64,000 bases of DNA, taken from assembly GCF_051014685.1 (NCBI RefSeq), contig NC_135052.1, positions 9,701,105 to 9,765,104 of the forward strand. The letters are read 5' to 3'. The position numbers and the translations under genes were made by a program. The number at the start of each line of letters is the position of its first letter. Within the stretch, counting starts at the first letter, position 1. Source of the DNA: Ptiloglossa arizonensis (Eukaryota; Arthropoda; Insecta; Hymenoptera; Colletidae). Below, in pieces: positions 50,101-62,300 of this stretch. The notes below the pieces were generated by a model, which saw only the letters and a list, made by a program, of their open reading frames with translations, was not told the origin of the DNA and did not search any database.

Positions 50101-52352
50101 GGAGGGTTGATGGATGATAAGCTATTGTGGTTGCACTGAAGAGCCGAAGCGAGAATTCATGACTTGTTAGGCGTACGAAAAGGCCGAAACGAGCGTTCCA
50201 GAAGCTCCAAGAACTCTCATTCGCTGTTGCTTCTTAAAGAAAAAGAAATCATAATCCACGACCTAATTTCTCTGCTAAGTTTCTAAAGTCTTGGAAACTT
50301 CTTATCGATAGGGTTTACAATTCGTCAATCGCTATTGAACGTCTGGAAGAAACTCCAGGGTTTTCGATTATTAATTAGACGATAAAAATATACGGGAGCA
50401 TCACGGTATAAGAAGATTTGTAACTTTAAAAATAACGAGAAAGTTATATCTGTATCGTTAAATCGCTCGTTTGAAAATTCTCGAAAATCAAAGAAGGCAT
50501 TGACAACGTTTATAAAAGTATATAAAAGTGTTAGAAGTATCAGTAGTTATAAAGGTATTAGAAACATACATTTGTTAATATTCGTGGTTGAATTTAGAAT
50601 TCACTCGGACTTTGATCAAATTCGTACATGTTGCGTCAACAGTGCAAAACGTTGTACTGCTTTCCAGTCACATCGGTCCGTAGACTAAATTCACTTCGAT
50701 CGTAAATCCAATGTTATACTCGGTTATCTGGTGCCCTTTCGACCATGCACGAACAGAAGAATCTGTGGACGATCGTACAAATTTTGCAGCAAATATTTTT
50801 GCAGTCGAAGGGTCACCTTTGCGAAAGGACAGTTCGATCAGCGATGAATAGTTTATATTGTAGTTTATTTACATCGATACCGGACGTAACTACAACTCAC
50901 ACACCGTGTTTCTAACGAGAACACGTTACAAAGTAAACGAGCAAAACCCGGCAGCTTGCACTTTCATTCCCTGTTGACTTTCGATCGAGTTTCAAGATGA
51001 AAATTCGGTCCTCTGTATCTTTAGGTTTTGCAATTGATTGCCAATTGTCAATTTCGAGTAGTTAAACTGACCAATCCGTTTGTTCAGAGACATTACGACT
51101 TCGCTTCCGTTGCGCCTTTAGCAAGTTTCGTTTGAAAGGGGGGTGTGAAGATACTCTCTGAAACTTTGGCAACGCAATGGAATTTCCTCTGATTCCGAGT
51201 TGATCTTGAACGTTGATCCAGAAGATCCGTTAAAATCAATTTCCATTCGGACCTTCAAAGACTCTTGCGTTTACGAACGTTCGTGTTCGCTATTGCGTAC
51301 GAATGAAACAAGAATTCCATGCTTTTTGCCGATAAATCTTTATTGTTTCCAGAAGAGGATACGTTCCAGGTCTACGAACCAAGTGTTGAATAGTTTAAAC
51401 ACCCTTTAACTCGGAAGTAGCCACACGTCCACGATCGAGTCGTAAACCTCGTCAGCGAACGAGAAGAATTTTACGACTTTATTGGTGTTCATAAATCCAG
51501 AACAAATAAAAGCTGGTTTATACTAACGAAATGTGATCTACGGAAAATACACGGAGTCGAAGCTCACCGAAGGTTACGTGTATCCGAGGAAGAATCTTCA
51601 AAGCTTATCTTTTCAAAGGGAACACCTTGCGTTGAAAAATTGTATTGTCGATTGTACCACGAACCAAGGGGAGGGGGGAGGGGCCGAGATATTCTAAGAA
51701 GCGTGTCGTTTCAGACGTTACCGTGGAACATTTTATCCCGTGCACCGAGTTACTATTAATAAATTCATTGCGAGTTATTAAACGTTACCGAGCGACTACG
51801 AAACGCATCGGTATAACTTTCGACACCAATCCGAACGAGTAATAATTCCGCGTTGAATATTTAAGAGATATCGATGCGTGGGAGTAAACACGACCGTGTC
51901 GAGTATTGGAATTAAACGAACGATGGAATAATTCGAACGGATGTAAGAAAAAGGGGGGGAAAACTCGAGTATTGTACGGAACGAGGTACACTTTTGCGCG
52001 AGAACACACCGGGAACGAGTACGATTACAGAACAAACATTTGAGTGCTCTGCAAATGCGGTTAAATTGATAGGATGGTACATAAGGACGTGGTTATCTGA
52101 TACGGTGGTCCGAGTTTTCATTTTTACGCGCCGGGCATTGGGTAGTGGTGGTACGTTGGCCGGCCGCCAAGTTTATTCCTGTATTTCGAAGTTTCCGAAA
52201 CTGTGATTGACCCCGCTGTATAATGTGTTATTACACACGGTCGACCGTGCATCGCGAATTCCAATAGGAATCCACGTCTAAATATCGCTAAATACCGTGC
52301 CCTCGTTCGTCCCCGATTTTTCTTACGAACGGTGATACTCGTATACGGTTCG

Positions 52353-52368
52353 TACTCGTATACGAGTA
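52353..52368. other. Perfect 16-bp palindrome
   Basis: TACTCGTATACGAGTA, within a longer run of CGTATAC-type repeats (52337-52374). Possibly only a by-product of the short repeat. Confidence 0.5.
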
Positions 52369-53357
52369 TACGTATCGTTTTTCCGTGCGATTCGTTCGCG
52401 CGTTGCTTCTCCGTTTCGACCGATGTTTATGAACACGTGATACGATCTTGGAAAAAGCAAGTCGGGCATTTAAACAATCTCGTTTCGGTGCCAACGTGGA
52501 CGCAGCGAAACTTCGTTACCTTCTGTGATTCGTTCGAACGATCTTTTTACGTGGCTTCTATCGCTCGATGCCGAATTTTAATTCTGTTCCGCGGTTCGCT
52601 ACGCGACCTGGCGAGTGAAACGAAAGGGCTCGCATCGCGCGAGAGACAGAGGTGTATTTAAGATTTTACTTTGGAAAATTAAAAAATTGTTCGGATACCG
52701 GGTAAATTTTTAACGACGGACAGCCACAGATACGTAAAGTCTGAAATATTTTAGTAGACTTTATATCGGATCGTAGCGGTTCGAAACGAATACCGCAGAT
52801 ATCGTGCCGACTGAACGATAAGAGTAAAGATTCTTGTTCGGTTATTCGGGATAAGGATCGAGTTCGAGAGAATTGCTGTATTATATGAAGGATTCTTACG
52901 CGAGCGAGTGATTTGGTAACCAAATGTTCAGCAATCTTGTTGGAATCGGTGGTAGGTTATCTAGTCGAAGTGTCGATATTCAGATGCAACTTGGCCGTAG
53001 TCGTTGAACGGTCGATTGATCGATGGGTCGGAATGTGACATCTCGGACGCGATCTGAGCGATTGCGTCAAAGATGGAGGAAAAGGAACCACGCCTAGGTT
53101 AGACCACGCAATGTGAAAGACATGCTGATAAAGAGACAAGGTACTCGCTGAAAGGGGTCTGATGTATGTGCGAATCATCAAGGCGTATATTACGCTGGCT
53201 GTAAATCATGCTAGTTTATGGTATTAAGCTGCGTGAACGTCAAATCGCTATTGTTATTATCGTTTGATTTATAGCAAGATTAAGACAAGTCATTCTCCCA
53301 ACGGACAAGCGTTAACGCGGTGTGAATTAGTGCGTCCATTTTTAAAGCTTTGCAAGC

Positions 53358-53590
53358 CTAATATCGAAGTAATTCGAAGTCGATGGAATTCGTTATAACG
53401 GGGAATGAAACTAGGGTGTATTCTTGGGAAAGATTGCTAGGGAATTTTATCGATGGATTTCAATGAGAGAATTTCTAATATCGAAGTAATTCGAAGTCGA
53501 TGGAATTCGTTATAACGGTGAACGAAACCGCGATGTATTTTTGGGAAAGATCGTTAGGGAATTTTATCGATGGATTTCAATGAGAGAATT
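53358..53590. repeat. Tandem pair of 117-bp units
   Basis: Two adjacent copies (53358-53474 and 53475-53590), each starting CTAATATCGAAG and ending TTTCAATGAGAGAATT, with a few substitutions clustered in the middle. The array ends about 50 bp before the mariner transposase relic at 53639, so it may be linked to that insertion. Confidence 0.9.
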
Positions 53591-53638
53591 GCCACTGTAA
53601 ACGCGCAACAACAATAACAAAGGCACGAATAACTATTG

Positions 53639-53909
53639 CACGATAATGTTCCAGTCCTCGCCGTCACGGTTGCCCAAACTGTCATTAAGGGCTGTGGGCT
53701 TAAACAGCTTGACCATCCTTCATAGTCCTGACATGGTTTCCAGCGACTATTATCTCTTGGCACATTTGAAGAATGCCCCTCGCGGAAGCGGCTCCGTGAA
53801 CGACCATTTTAACAGCAAACCGGCTCCTGACTTCTATAAGGGTATAAAAGTTTTAATTAAGCGTCGTAGAAAGCGCGTTGAAACTAAAAAGTGTTATATT
53901 GATAAATGA
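53639..53909 (+). pseudogene. Mariner transposase relic (C-terminal half, DD34D spacing still visible)
   Basis: One frame reads HDNVPVLAVTVAQTVIKGC then GLKQLDHPS (53639-53722). After a one-base shift, HSPDMVSSDYYLLAHLKN continues (from about 53722), through FYKGIKVLIKRRRKRVETKK to TGA at 53907-53909. These match the mariner HDNAPxH...YSPDLAPCDYYLF...W/RRxxCV...Y end. The two aspartates (HDN and SSD) are 34 residues apart, as in the mariner DD34D class. The N-terminal half is missing. The sequence after the stop (AGGCCGGGAAGTTTCGG, near 53950) resembles a mariner end. Dead because of the frameshift and truncation. Confidence 0.8.
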
Positions 53910-56900
53910 AGAAACATTTGTCTTCGTTCTTTCCTTGCTTCCTTATCAGGCCGGGAAGTTTCGGCGCACATCACGTACATATGTAATTCCCGCTTAACGG
54001 GACGCTTTTAATTGAAAATTTGAACCCGCAAAGTTCGAACAGCTACGAGCGTTGGTTTTCTAAATTTATCGTTCAAACGCAACGAATACACGTAACTGAT
54101 TTCGGTAAGTCGATATACAAAGGCAGATAACTTTCCAAATTAGAACATTTCTAAATTAGAAGCATTCCATACACGGTGCACTCGTTCTTTCACAGAATCG
54201 CTAACGATGAGGTTTCTCGTGTCCGTTTTAAACTTTACAAATTTCGTCAGCGATCTGCCATTCAATATTTCAAAAAGACGGTCGAAAAGATCGAACAACG
54301 TACCGTTTGTTACCACCCGGTACAATATTGCCGCGATATTAACCGCGATAAATGGGAAACTCGCGCCGAAATGGTAGGATCCCTATTTTCATCCGGGCCT
54401 TTTTTCCATGTTTATCAACGATTCCTTTCAAGCTTCCGTTTTATGGTCGCGGTAAAATAGATGCGAGTTCTAAAGGGTGAATCCCCGTGGAACGGGGAAA
54501 CTGCACGCACGTAAGATCCGATACGGGGCCGGGTTAAGTGTCATAGAACAGGAGACGAAAGTGCGAGGTATACGGCGAGCATATTCACCGAAATCCTCGG
54601 CAAAAGGCGAGCCTCGGCACGTGCGCAGGAGGGAAGAAGGCAGCGCTGATACCTCTCGCTTCATTTTTATGCGACGAAAATCGTTACGAGCTTTCGTCGC
54701 GCTGCTCTATGCGAATCAGAATGGCGTGGTCGTCGTCGCAGCTGCGCCACCGACCCATTTGCATACGCGCGGGATGCTTTCATGTCGTTTCTTTCCTTCT
54801 CTCTTTCCACGACGGTCCTGCACCGCTTCTTTCCGCGGCATTTGCGAGTTTTCCGTTACGGATTAAATTTAATACACGGCCGCGGAATTACGGCCCATTA
54901 TATTTTTGCAAAATCCTCGTTGCTCTAAGAAACGGGGCGAGACCTCGGTCGCGGTTACGCCGGAATGTACAGACACTCGGATTCGTGTTCGCGCGGAACC
55001 GCGCCTCTGCTGGTAACCCCTTACCGCTCCACCGGTGAGCCCTGAATTTTTATGTTTCATCGGGGATACGAGTAATCGCCGGAACGAGGAAACGCGATAG
55101 ACGCGCGGTGGTAGAGACATCGGGAATCGTGTCTTCCCGATTACGGGAAACGACGGAGATATTTCACGCGCGGACGATTGCTCGCGCTGGACGCCCACGA
55201 GGGTGGCTGGATCTTTCCAAATTGTTTTCGGCTCGTTGGAAATTGACCGATAAACGTGAAACAATTCGCGAAATACGAGAGAATACGTATCGTGTTCGGT
55301 AGGAACGCGATGCGATCGAATATCGATTAATATAGTTGAATATAAAATATTAAACGCGATAGGAAAAAATAATTTTCCGCGGGTTAGGCGAGAACCGCGT
55401 ACAGAGCTACGTTGTACTTCCGAACGAGTGTCCGGGCTGTTCGTACCGAGTCATTTATCCGAAATGTTTCATACTCTTATCTTCGAACAGTTGCGGAACT
55501 TTTACCGGGCTGCAATAAAGTTACTTATCGGAACTACTAAATTGAATGTATTATTTATCGGCGGTTTCTCCACATTGATACAGTAATGTTCTATGTAGGA
55601 CGGCCGAAAGAATAAAAAGAAGTTCGTACAAACATATGCCCGATGTGACCTTGTTTCCGAGTTACAGTCTGTTTTATGTCCCAAGGATACTGTTCTCGAA
55701 AAAGATAGCACAGTTGGATATCCATTCGCTGTTTATCTGGAAGATTTGAAAGCCCTCGAGGTTTTTCAAACTCGAACTCGAATTGAAAAGTATTTATCAA
55801 GATGGTTAATCCGAAAATACGAAATTCAAAAGGGAAGGGAACGGTATCGGCCGTATCGCGGAGTTCTGTTGCTATGGTGTTCGTTTCTTTGTGACGTTTA
55901 AGTAAATGTACGATATCTACGTGAATATACAGACTTTGAAGTTTTGCGAAATCACGAAATCTCGTTCGTGGAAATATCGGTGCAACAAAGGACGTGAACT
56001 TTATTCCATTACTTTGAAATAAAGAGAAGGCAGGCGGCAGAAATCAAGGTTGATCTAATCTCTGGCTCCGTACGCAACAAAAGCTTTCGTCCCATTGACA
56101 CTCGTGAATGTCGCCGGCGGCGTATACGATATGAATCACAATAAACGTTCGTCCTTCGCGATATTTCAGCGATTGCGTTTCATAAGTCTTGAAAACGTTT
56201 CCAGATACGAATCCCTTCTCTATTAAACTCGTATTCCATAGATGTGACATCGACATAAAGTACAACTTTTATTGCCAGTCATGCGACTCCACGGTTAAGC
56301 TAATTTACACACACGTATATACGAATACAAAGTGTACTTATGTATAACCGTGTTTGTACATACGCGTACGAGTGTATAGAAATGAAAATACGGTAAAATA
56401 TTGATTCTAATGTTGTCAGAGGTTTAGGATCGATTTGCGACAACTTGAGAGCAGGTGAAATTTTAACTTTCATCTTCGATTTGCTCGTCTTTGTACGTTG
56501 TGCATCGATCACCGGAGGAAAAAGTAACGAGAGCAAGAGAAATACAGTGTTTCTCGCTTTCAAGTAGAGCAAAAAAATATAAAAATTTTATTTCTCCCGT
56601 TTCGACAACTCATTGATGGCCGAGTCATCGTTGATCGTGATATGGATAACTAAATGGACAGAAATCGTGACAACTTGAAGGATAACAAAACACGAGAGGC
56701 ATGTCTGTGTTTTCCGTTGTGTATTACAGTAATTAGAGAGCAGAGTTTTTTGTAATAAATTGCTGCGTAACAATTGTACAATGTGCCGGAATATTATCGC
56801 AGTGGAACTGACAATACGTAACGTGGTACACACGCCCGTTGCCTTCGACAACAGAAAACGGAACGAAACAAAAGAACGCAAATTGTTACTCATTACAGAT

Positions 56901-57928
56901 CTGAGCACTTTTCGAAATAACCTCATGTGAAATACATTTCAAATAATCTCTCATTTGGTTCTACGATTATTTCGTTTTTGAAACACAATTTTGTTATTGC
57001 GAGAAATAATTTTAAAAATAATAATTACGTATTCCACAATGTATAACGTAATACTTTCCAAAGTAACGGATGTAATCCAAAATATTTCCGTAGAATATTA
57101 CCGAAACAAACGTAATACGATTGGACAAAATGAAATCGCTACAATAGGTGTATTTGATTAAATATACGATTTGGTAATGTTTTCTATAGATCACAAGTAT
57201 ACAAGGTGTTTAACAGGTTTTCGTAGCAATTTTACTGGTATAATTTATAAGTGAAAAGAAGACGAGAATGTTATATACATACTTCGTTAAAAAGTTATCC
57301 ACTTTTAATTTAGAAATGTCGAATAAATTCTCAATGGAATATCGCAGCCAGACGGAAATACGTGTATTACGAACACAGGGCCGTGCGTACGTAAAAAATA
57401 GTTTTATCGTTTACGAAACATATAATATTTACTCGTTCGTTTACATTATTCGGATAAGCTTTCATCCGAATAAACTTTTATTCAATTCTGTTACGAATGT
57501 TGTTTCCCCGCTATATATCACAATGTCCATTTTTGTTCGGTTCTAACAATTTTGTCGAAAACTATTGAAATCGAAACTTTTCTATTTTAATACGATTCTA
57601 GATATATTTTACACGCAAAAATAATGCAACAGTTTTATTCTTTTATTATTTTAAATATCTATTGTTTCAAATAAATCCTCATTTTATTTTAGATTCAAAT
57701 AACTTTGCTGGACGTAAAAGACCGAAACGTTATTACAAACAGTTACTTATTATTTTCAAATAAAATTTACTCAACCCCGGCGACACATTATTGTTTTAAC
57801 TATTCGAGAGCATTGCCAAAGTGCTAGTTATACTCTAGGCGTGCAAAATGTTCGATACCGAGAAATTTATCTGGTATACAATATTCATTATAATTTGCAT
57901 TCACGTCCTGCAGTGAGTGTACCGCAAC

Positions 57929-57931
<3 letters not shown>

Positions 57932-57959
<28 letters not shown>
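57932..57959. repeat. 28-nt A run
   Basis: Uninterrupted run of 28 A. It could be the tail of a retroposed sequence lying to its left or a plain mononucleotide repeat; no gene-like sequence was recognised to its left and no flanking target duplication was evident. Confidence 0.85.
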
Positions 57960-57960
<1 letters not shown>

Positions 57961-58449
57961 GGGAGTCTATTTATTCGTCGCGGAAACGCGGTGTGCGACA
58001 CGCAGCGTGAAAAACGCTCATCTAGTTCAGGCCTTAAAGCGAAGCATCATTCAAGCGTCCTTTACAGACTGAATAAAATACGGCTTGCAACAGTCAGCGA
58101 ATTAATGTAAAAAAAAAGGATTTAAAGTTAAAGAACGTTTTTGCGTATTATATTGGAGTAATAGAAATTCGAACAAGATTTATTACGTAGTTTGCCCCCA
58201 AATTTGTGAGTATTTTTATCCAGTATCGATTTGACGTTAGCTTTCGACTTTTAAATATTTTTGTTTTTTACTCCTTATATCTTTCGGTTAAAATTGACTG
58301 TCTAATCTGTCATTTTCTTGTTAACCTTTTACGTTGCGTTAATAGACTGTACATTAGACGTAAACTAAATCAACCAAATCCCAGAGAAATGTGAGATTAT
58401 TGCACGTGGCGAGAATAGAACAATTATAATAGATTATCATCGTTGTGGA

Positions 58450-58692
58450 TCGCTCAGAAGTGATTTTGCAGCTTTGGAAGTCTCCATGGTAATGTACAGG
58501 ATGAACAGCATTTCGAATACCCGATTGAATTCGATTACGATGCTTTGACTACTCTGGTGAATGGAAAGCCAAAATTAGTAGTTAATTAAATCGCAGAACG
58601 GTCGAAATCGCTCTCGTGGAACTGTATGTCGACGCTTACAAAAATTAAAAACAGTATACTTGATGTGGATGTGTCTCGTCAATTATCGGAAA
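58450..58692 (+). pseudogene. Mariner transposase relic (N-terminal DNA-binding region)
   Basis: From 58515 one frame reads EYPIEFDYDALTTLVNGKPK, LVVN, a stop, IAERSKSLSW, then STLTKIKNSILDVDVSRQLS. This follows the mariner order: linker (RPxEFDxDxL), helix-turn-helix (DPKQT...IAExLNVS...), and HLKKIGKVKKLDVWVPHELSE. The catalytic domain is absent. It belongs to a different piece than the 53.6-kb relic and is more degraded, with at least one stop and weak conservation before 58515. Confidence 0.65.
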
Positions 58693-61600
58693 CTAGTTGT
58701 TGACAATAAATAATTATCTTTCGGTTATTCCGACGTACTCGAGACTCGTACAGACAAGAGGCTACGAGCAACTTAAACAGAGGATTTATATTCAACTAAG
58801 GTATTTTTGCCCTTTAAACCGGAAAGCATTGAATACATAGTTGATCAATATTTACGAACGGAAAGAAAATTTTATTATACAATAATAAATCGTGTAAACT
58901 GGTCGTGTACTGCATAAACAACACTCCAAGTAGTTAAGAAAGTTTAACTGCGAAGGTAGGTCTCATCAGTCTTATTTTCCAAACATTGCTCCAATTGATC
59001 ATTCTGTTTCTCAGTTTGTAAAAGTATCGGATCAAAAGAAATCCTTTAAACGAAAAATGAAATTAAGAGATCGGCGCCTGAATATTTTATGAAAAAATCG
59101 ACGTCCTCTCTCCGTGATGGTATTCAAAAAGATGTTTCTAAGACGAATAAAGAATTATTAATGGTTCTTTTCTTTCGAAGAAAAAGTGGCAAGAAAGTGG
59201 CGAAAGCTCGCGTTGTTCGATGACATAAGAAGTTCACGGTTGATGTTCTTTTCTAGTCACGTGCTCTACAATTGAAACTTTCTATCACTTCTATTTCTTT
59301 TTTTCCCCATAGAAATCGTCTTCTTTTCGTTTGAATGACATTTCTGAATCCTTCCTCTTTTAATCGTAGCGCGATAAACTAGACTCACCGTGTACACGAT
59401 GCGGGGGACCAATCAGGCGAAGTTGAATGTATACATAATCGAATTTCCAGGACTGACCGATATGAGGTCAAATGACTTGCGTTAATTTAGATGCAACGAA
59501 ACTTCGTTATGGAAAGTTTGCCTATGTTCTATGCTCAGAAACCGAGGGATAGAGAGAGGTGAGAGACGGGGAGGGGAGAAGTATGGGGGAAAAATACCAT
59601 GGAAAACGGATTTCTGAGGTCTGTAAGTCTATAAATAAATATAGCAACGCCTATTAGAAATGATCGAGTGCACTCAATATGATAGGGAGTACACGGTACT
59701 TCTATTTGCATTCATTTATTTGTGTCGTCAGATGCATCAATTTTGCTGACTTCGTTGGAGAAATTCCATGCAATAACAACATCAAATATCAGGACTCTGG
59801 CGACTGCTTCTCCGATCGAAACATATTTTTTAACCAAAGCATTATCGAATCGAATAGTAAGTTTGGTTATACTTTCTAGCGGAACGTGAATTTGTGGCAA
59901 TGTTGCGATGTATGCGGATACACTTCTCCTTGGTGATATAATTTATTAAAATTAACTACGCGGGATTAAGTTAAACAAAATAATAGTAAAGGCTACGTGA
60001 CAAAGCAACGACGACAGGAGAATGGGTGCATTTATGAGAGAACTGAAAAGGAAGAGCGAAGAGAAGTTACTCTCGGGATAGGAAGAAAGGTGAAAAGGAA
60101 GTAAATAAGGAGAAAATAGGAAATAGGAGTAGGAAAAGAAACTGAAGAACGTAGGAATGTAGGGGAGGGTAGTGTGGGGACCAGGTAAAATAGGATTAGG
60201 TTAGGGTACAAGTAAGTGGAGGAACGAGTGAAGGGTAAGGAAGAAATATCGTATCGTGTAAAATGTAAATTCTAAACCAAATGGAAACAGTAAAGCTGCT
60301 ACTACTACTGATATGTAAATTATATGCTTTCTCGATACAACTTTAAAACGAGGAAAGCACCTTTTGACCGTTGCAGACAGCGCAACTTTCGCGAAGTGCA
60401 AACCGCACTTCGAGATGTTTAATCGTCGTTGCACCGATCAAAATAAAAGTTTCCTGCTTTGTAAATAGCTCATTATTTATGCATCGTTCGGTTGGTTCAC
60501 GAAGAGACGGATTTTCATTTAAAAATTAGTTATTCATTCGTAAGGGAGCCGCACATTGAGTTTGATCTTTGACTCAATTTAAGTATTTTTCAAACTGGAT
60601 GTAACGTTATTCCTCGTTATATTATTTTACGCATTCTAGCTGAAACGTTTAATACCTTGGTATTATAATCACGCGTCATGTGTCGTGGATTATATCTTTC
60701 AATTAACGTGTAACATCATTAGTGTTAATCTTGATTGACCCTCCGTTTTGCTTTTTACGCTTTAAACCGAGGTTACCGTTTCTAAATTAATTAAGACCAG
60801 TTTGCAATAGCGCACTCATTAATCGTATTATCATCGTACACGGGTAAATCTAGGAATTATTGTACGTTTGATAAATTGGGTATTATTAATTTACCAAATT
60901 ATAGATATACTGTAAACGAAACGAAAACTTCGGTGATTCTGCTGCATTGGCTTTTATGGTTGAAACGGATGTTTGGCATAGACGAGAAGTAAACAGTACA
61001 ATGATCGAAAGAGTAATGAACCACGATTATTGTTTGAACGATCGCAAGTTCTTATCGAATTAAGAAAATTGTATCGAGTATTCTGTGATAGAAAATCTAC
61101 AGAATAAGCTCACCAAGATAAATTTGTTACGCACACATGCATGTAAGATATTTTAATTAACAAAATTAAATTGAAAACTGCTCAATTGATTCGCGTTCGA
61201 TTTAATTTTATATTGAACAATATCAGAAATGTGCGTGCTTTCAGACTTTCTTACATCATGTTCATATTCATAGATTAATTATGTTTATAATTAATATATT
61301 CATAGATTATTTACATATAGAAATCTGTCGTGTCCGAGAAATTTTTCACTATTTTTCGAGAATATTGTTGACGGTGGATTAAATATTTGAAGCGAACGAG
61401 AATTTTTTGAAGCGTAACAGTGAAAAGCAAATATATTTTATTAACGGCAATCAATTTTTCTCGGCGATAGTTTGTTTTACTCTTTAATGCAAGGAGATCC
61501 AAATTTTCGATCACAGTATTTTGTATATTTTCTCAGCGGAAAGAACGGTTGCAATGAATGCGTTAATTTTTACATGGAAAAATGACAAGTGATTATTTGT

Positions 61601-61993
61601 ATATTTACACGAAACAACTATGCAATACATTATATTAGAAATAATCGTAATTCACGAAAGATTTTCTCGATACAATGACGACAAAATTAAATAACAAAGC
61701 ATTGCTGGAGAAACAAATAAATTCGATTAAACCTAGCAAGTTACCGAAAAGCTAGTACCCTTGTTCCTAAAATATGTTATCAACCTGGAAGATTATATTC
61801 TACTCATTATAATAGCAAAAATACGTGGTGCAAACACGGGTCTCGTAAATGCTTCCTTTTCAAGTGGAGAACCTTGAAAGTTGTATATTAGTGGAAAGAT
61901 TTCACCATCCTAATAAGCTGTCAAGGATGTAAACATTATTTGCAATTGCTGACATAGTATAATGATATGTAAACAGTTAGACACCGAGTAATG

Positions 61994-62300
61994 TTAAGAA
62001 TCGCAGTATTTGTTATGTTTAAGATGTTCTTGCTCACGAAGGCGACTCCAAACACTTTCGTTAATGTGAAGCTTTAAAAGGTTATAACTGAAAATAAAAA
62101 TATTTTCGGACATACGGGTATGTTTGTGCGACATACTTCTCGACGTAGTAACAAGTAGAACGCACTCCCATACTTGGTCGTTTTATTTTAGGAATATCAC
62201 GTGCAACACGGACATTTGTTAATCGATTCTTCCAAGACCCCGGTTCCCACTGTTTTTCGTCGGGTACTGTAAATTTCACCTTCCCATTCATAATATTCAT
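61994..62300 (-). CDS. Uncharacterised small basic protein, two coding exons
   Basis: Exon 1 runs 62300-62137 (164 nt), exon 2 62087-61994 (94 nt, TAA at 61996-61994). The intron, 62136-62088, is 49 nt with donor GTATGT and acceptor TTTTATTTTCAG. Joining keeps the frame (Asn55 split) and gives 85 residues. The ATG has an A-rich context and an in-frame TAA two codons upstream, so it is the first possible Met; Met4 is a second candidate. The protein begins MNIMNGKVKFTVPDEKQWEP, is rich in Lys/Arg and Trp, and ends in a charged, probably helical stretch (SVWSRLREQEHLKHNKYCDS). I see no signal peptide or membrane segment. I do not recognise the family and infer no function. The evidence is good splice sites plus protein-like composition in both exons; a chance ORF remains possible. 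Confidence 0.5.

Larger units (their letters stand above)
44171..53357. other. Non-coding stretch, no supported gene
   Basis: AT-rich with CpG-rich patches (47.1, 48.7-48.9 and 51.6-52.7 kb). Open frames in those patches overlap on both strands and show no domain. The CG tract at 47.1 kb and the palindrome at 52.35 kb are the only distinctive structures. Confidence 0.4.
53910..61993. other. Non-coding stretch around the mariner relics
   Basis: A GC-richer section at 54.3-55.3 kb yields overlapping long frames on both strands with no recognisable domain. The rest is AT-rich with the mariner N-terminal relic (58.5 kb), the A run (57.9 kb) and GA-rich sequence at 59.5-59.6 and 60.0-60.2 kb. Confidence 0.4.

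Noticed and set aside
54477..55264. Open frames of 109-131 codons on both strands
   Set aside because: GC-rich patch with mutually overlapping frames, Arg/Ser-rich and without recognisable motifs.
60188..60206. Telomere-like TTAGG sequence (GGATTAGGTTAGGG)
   Set aside because: Only two units; not an array, so no evidence of telomeric sequence.
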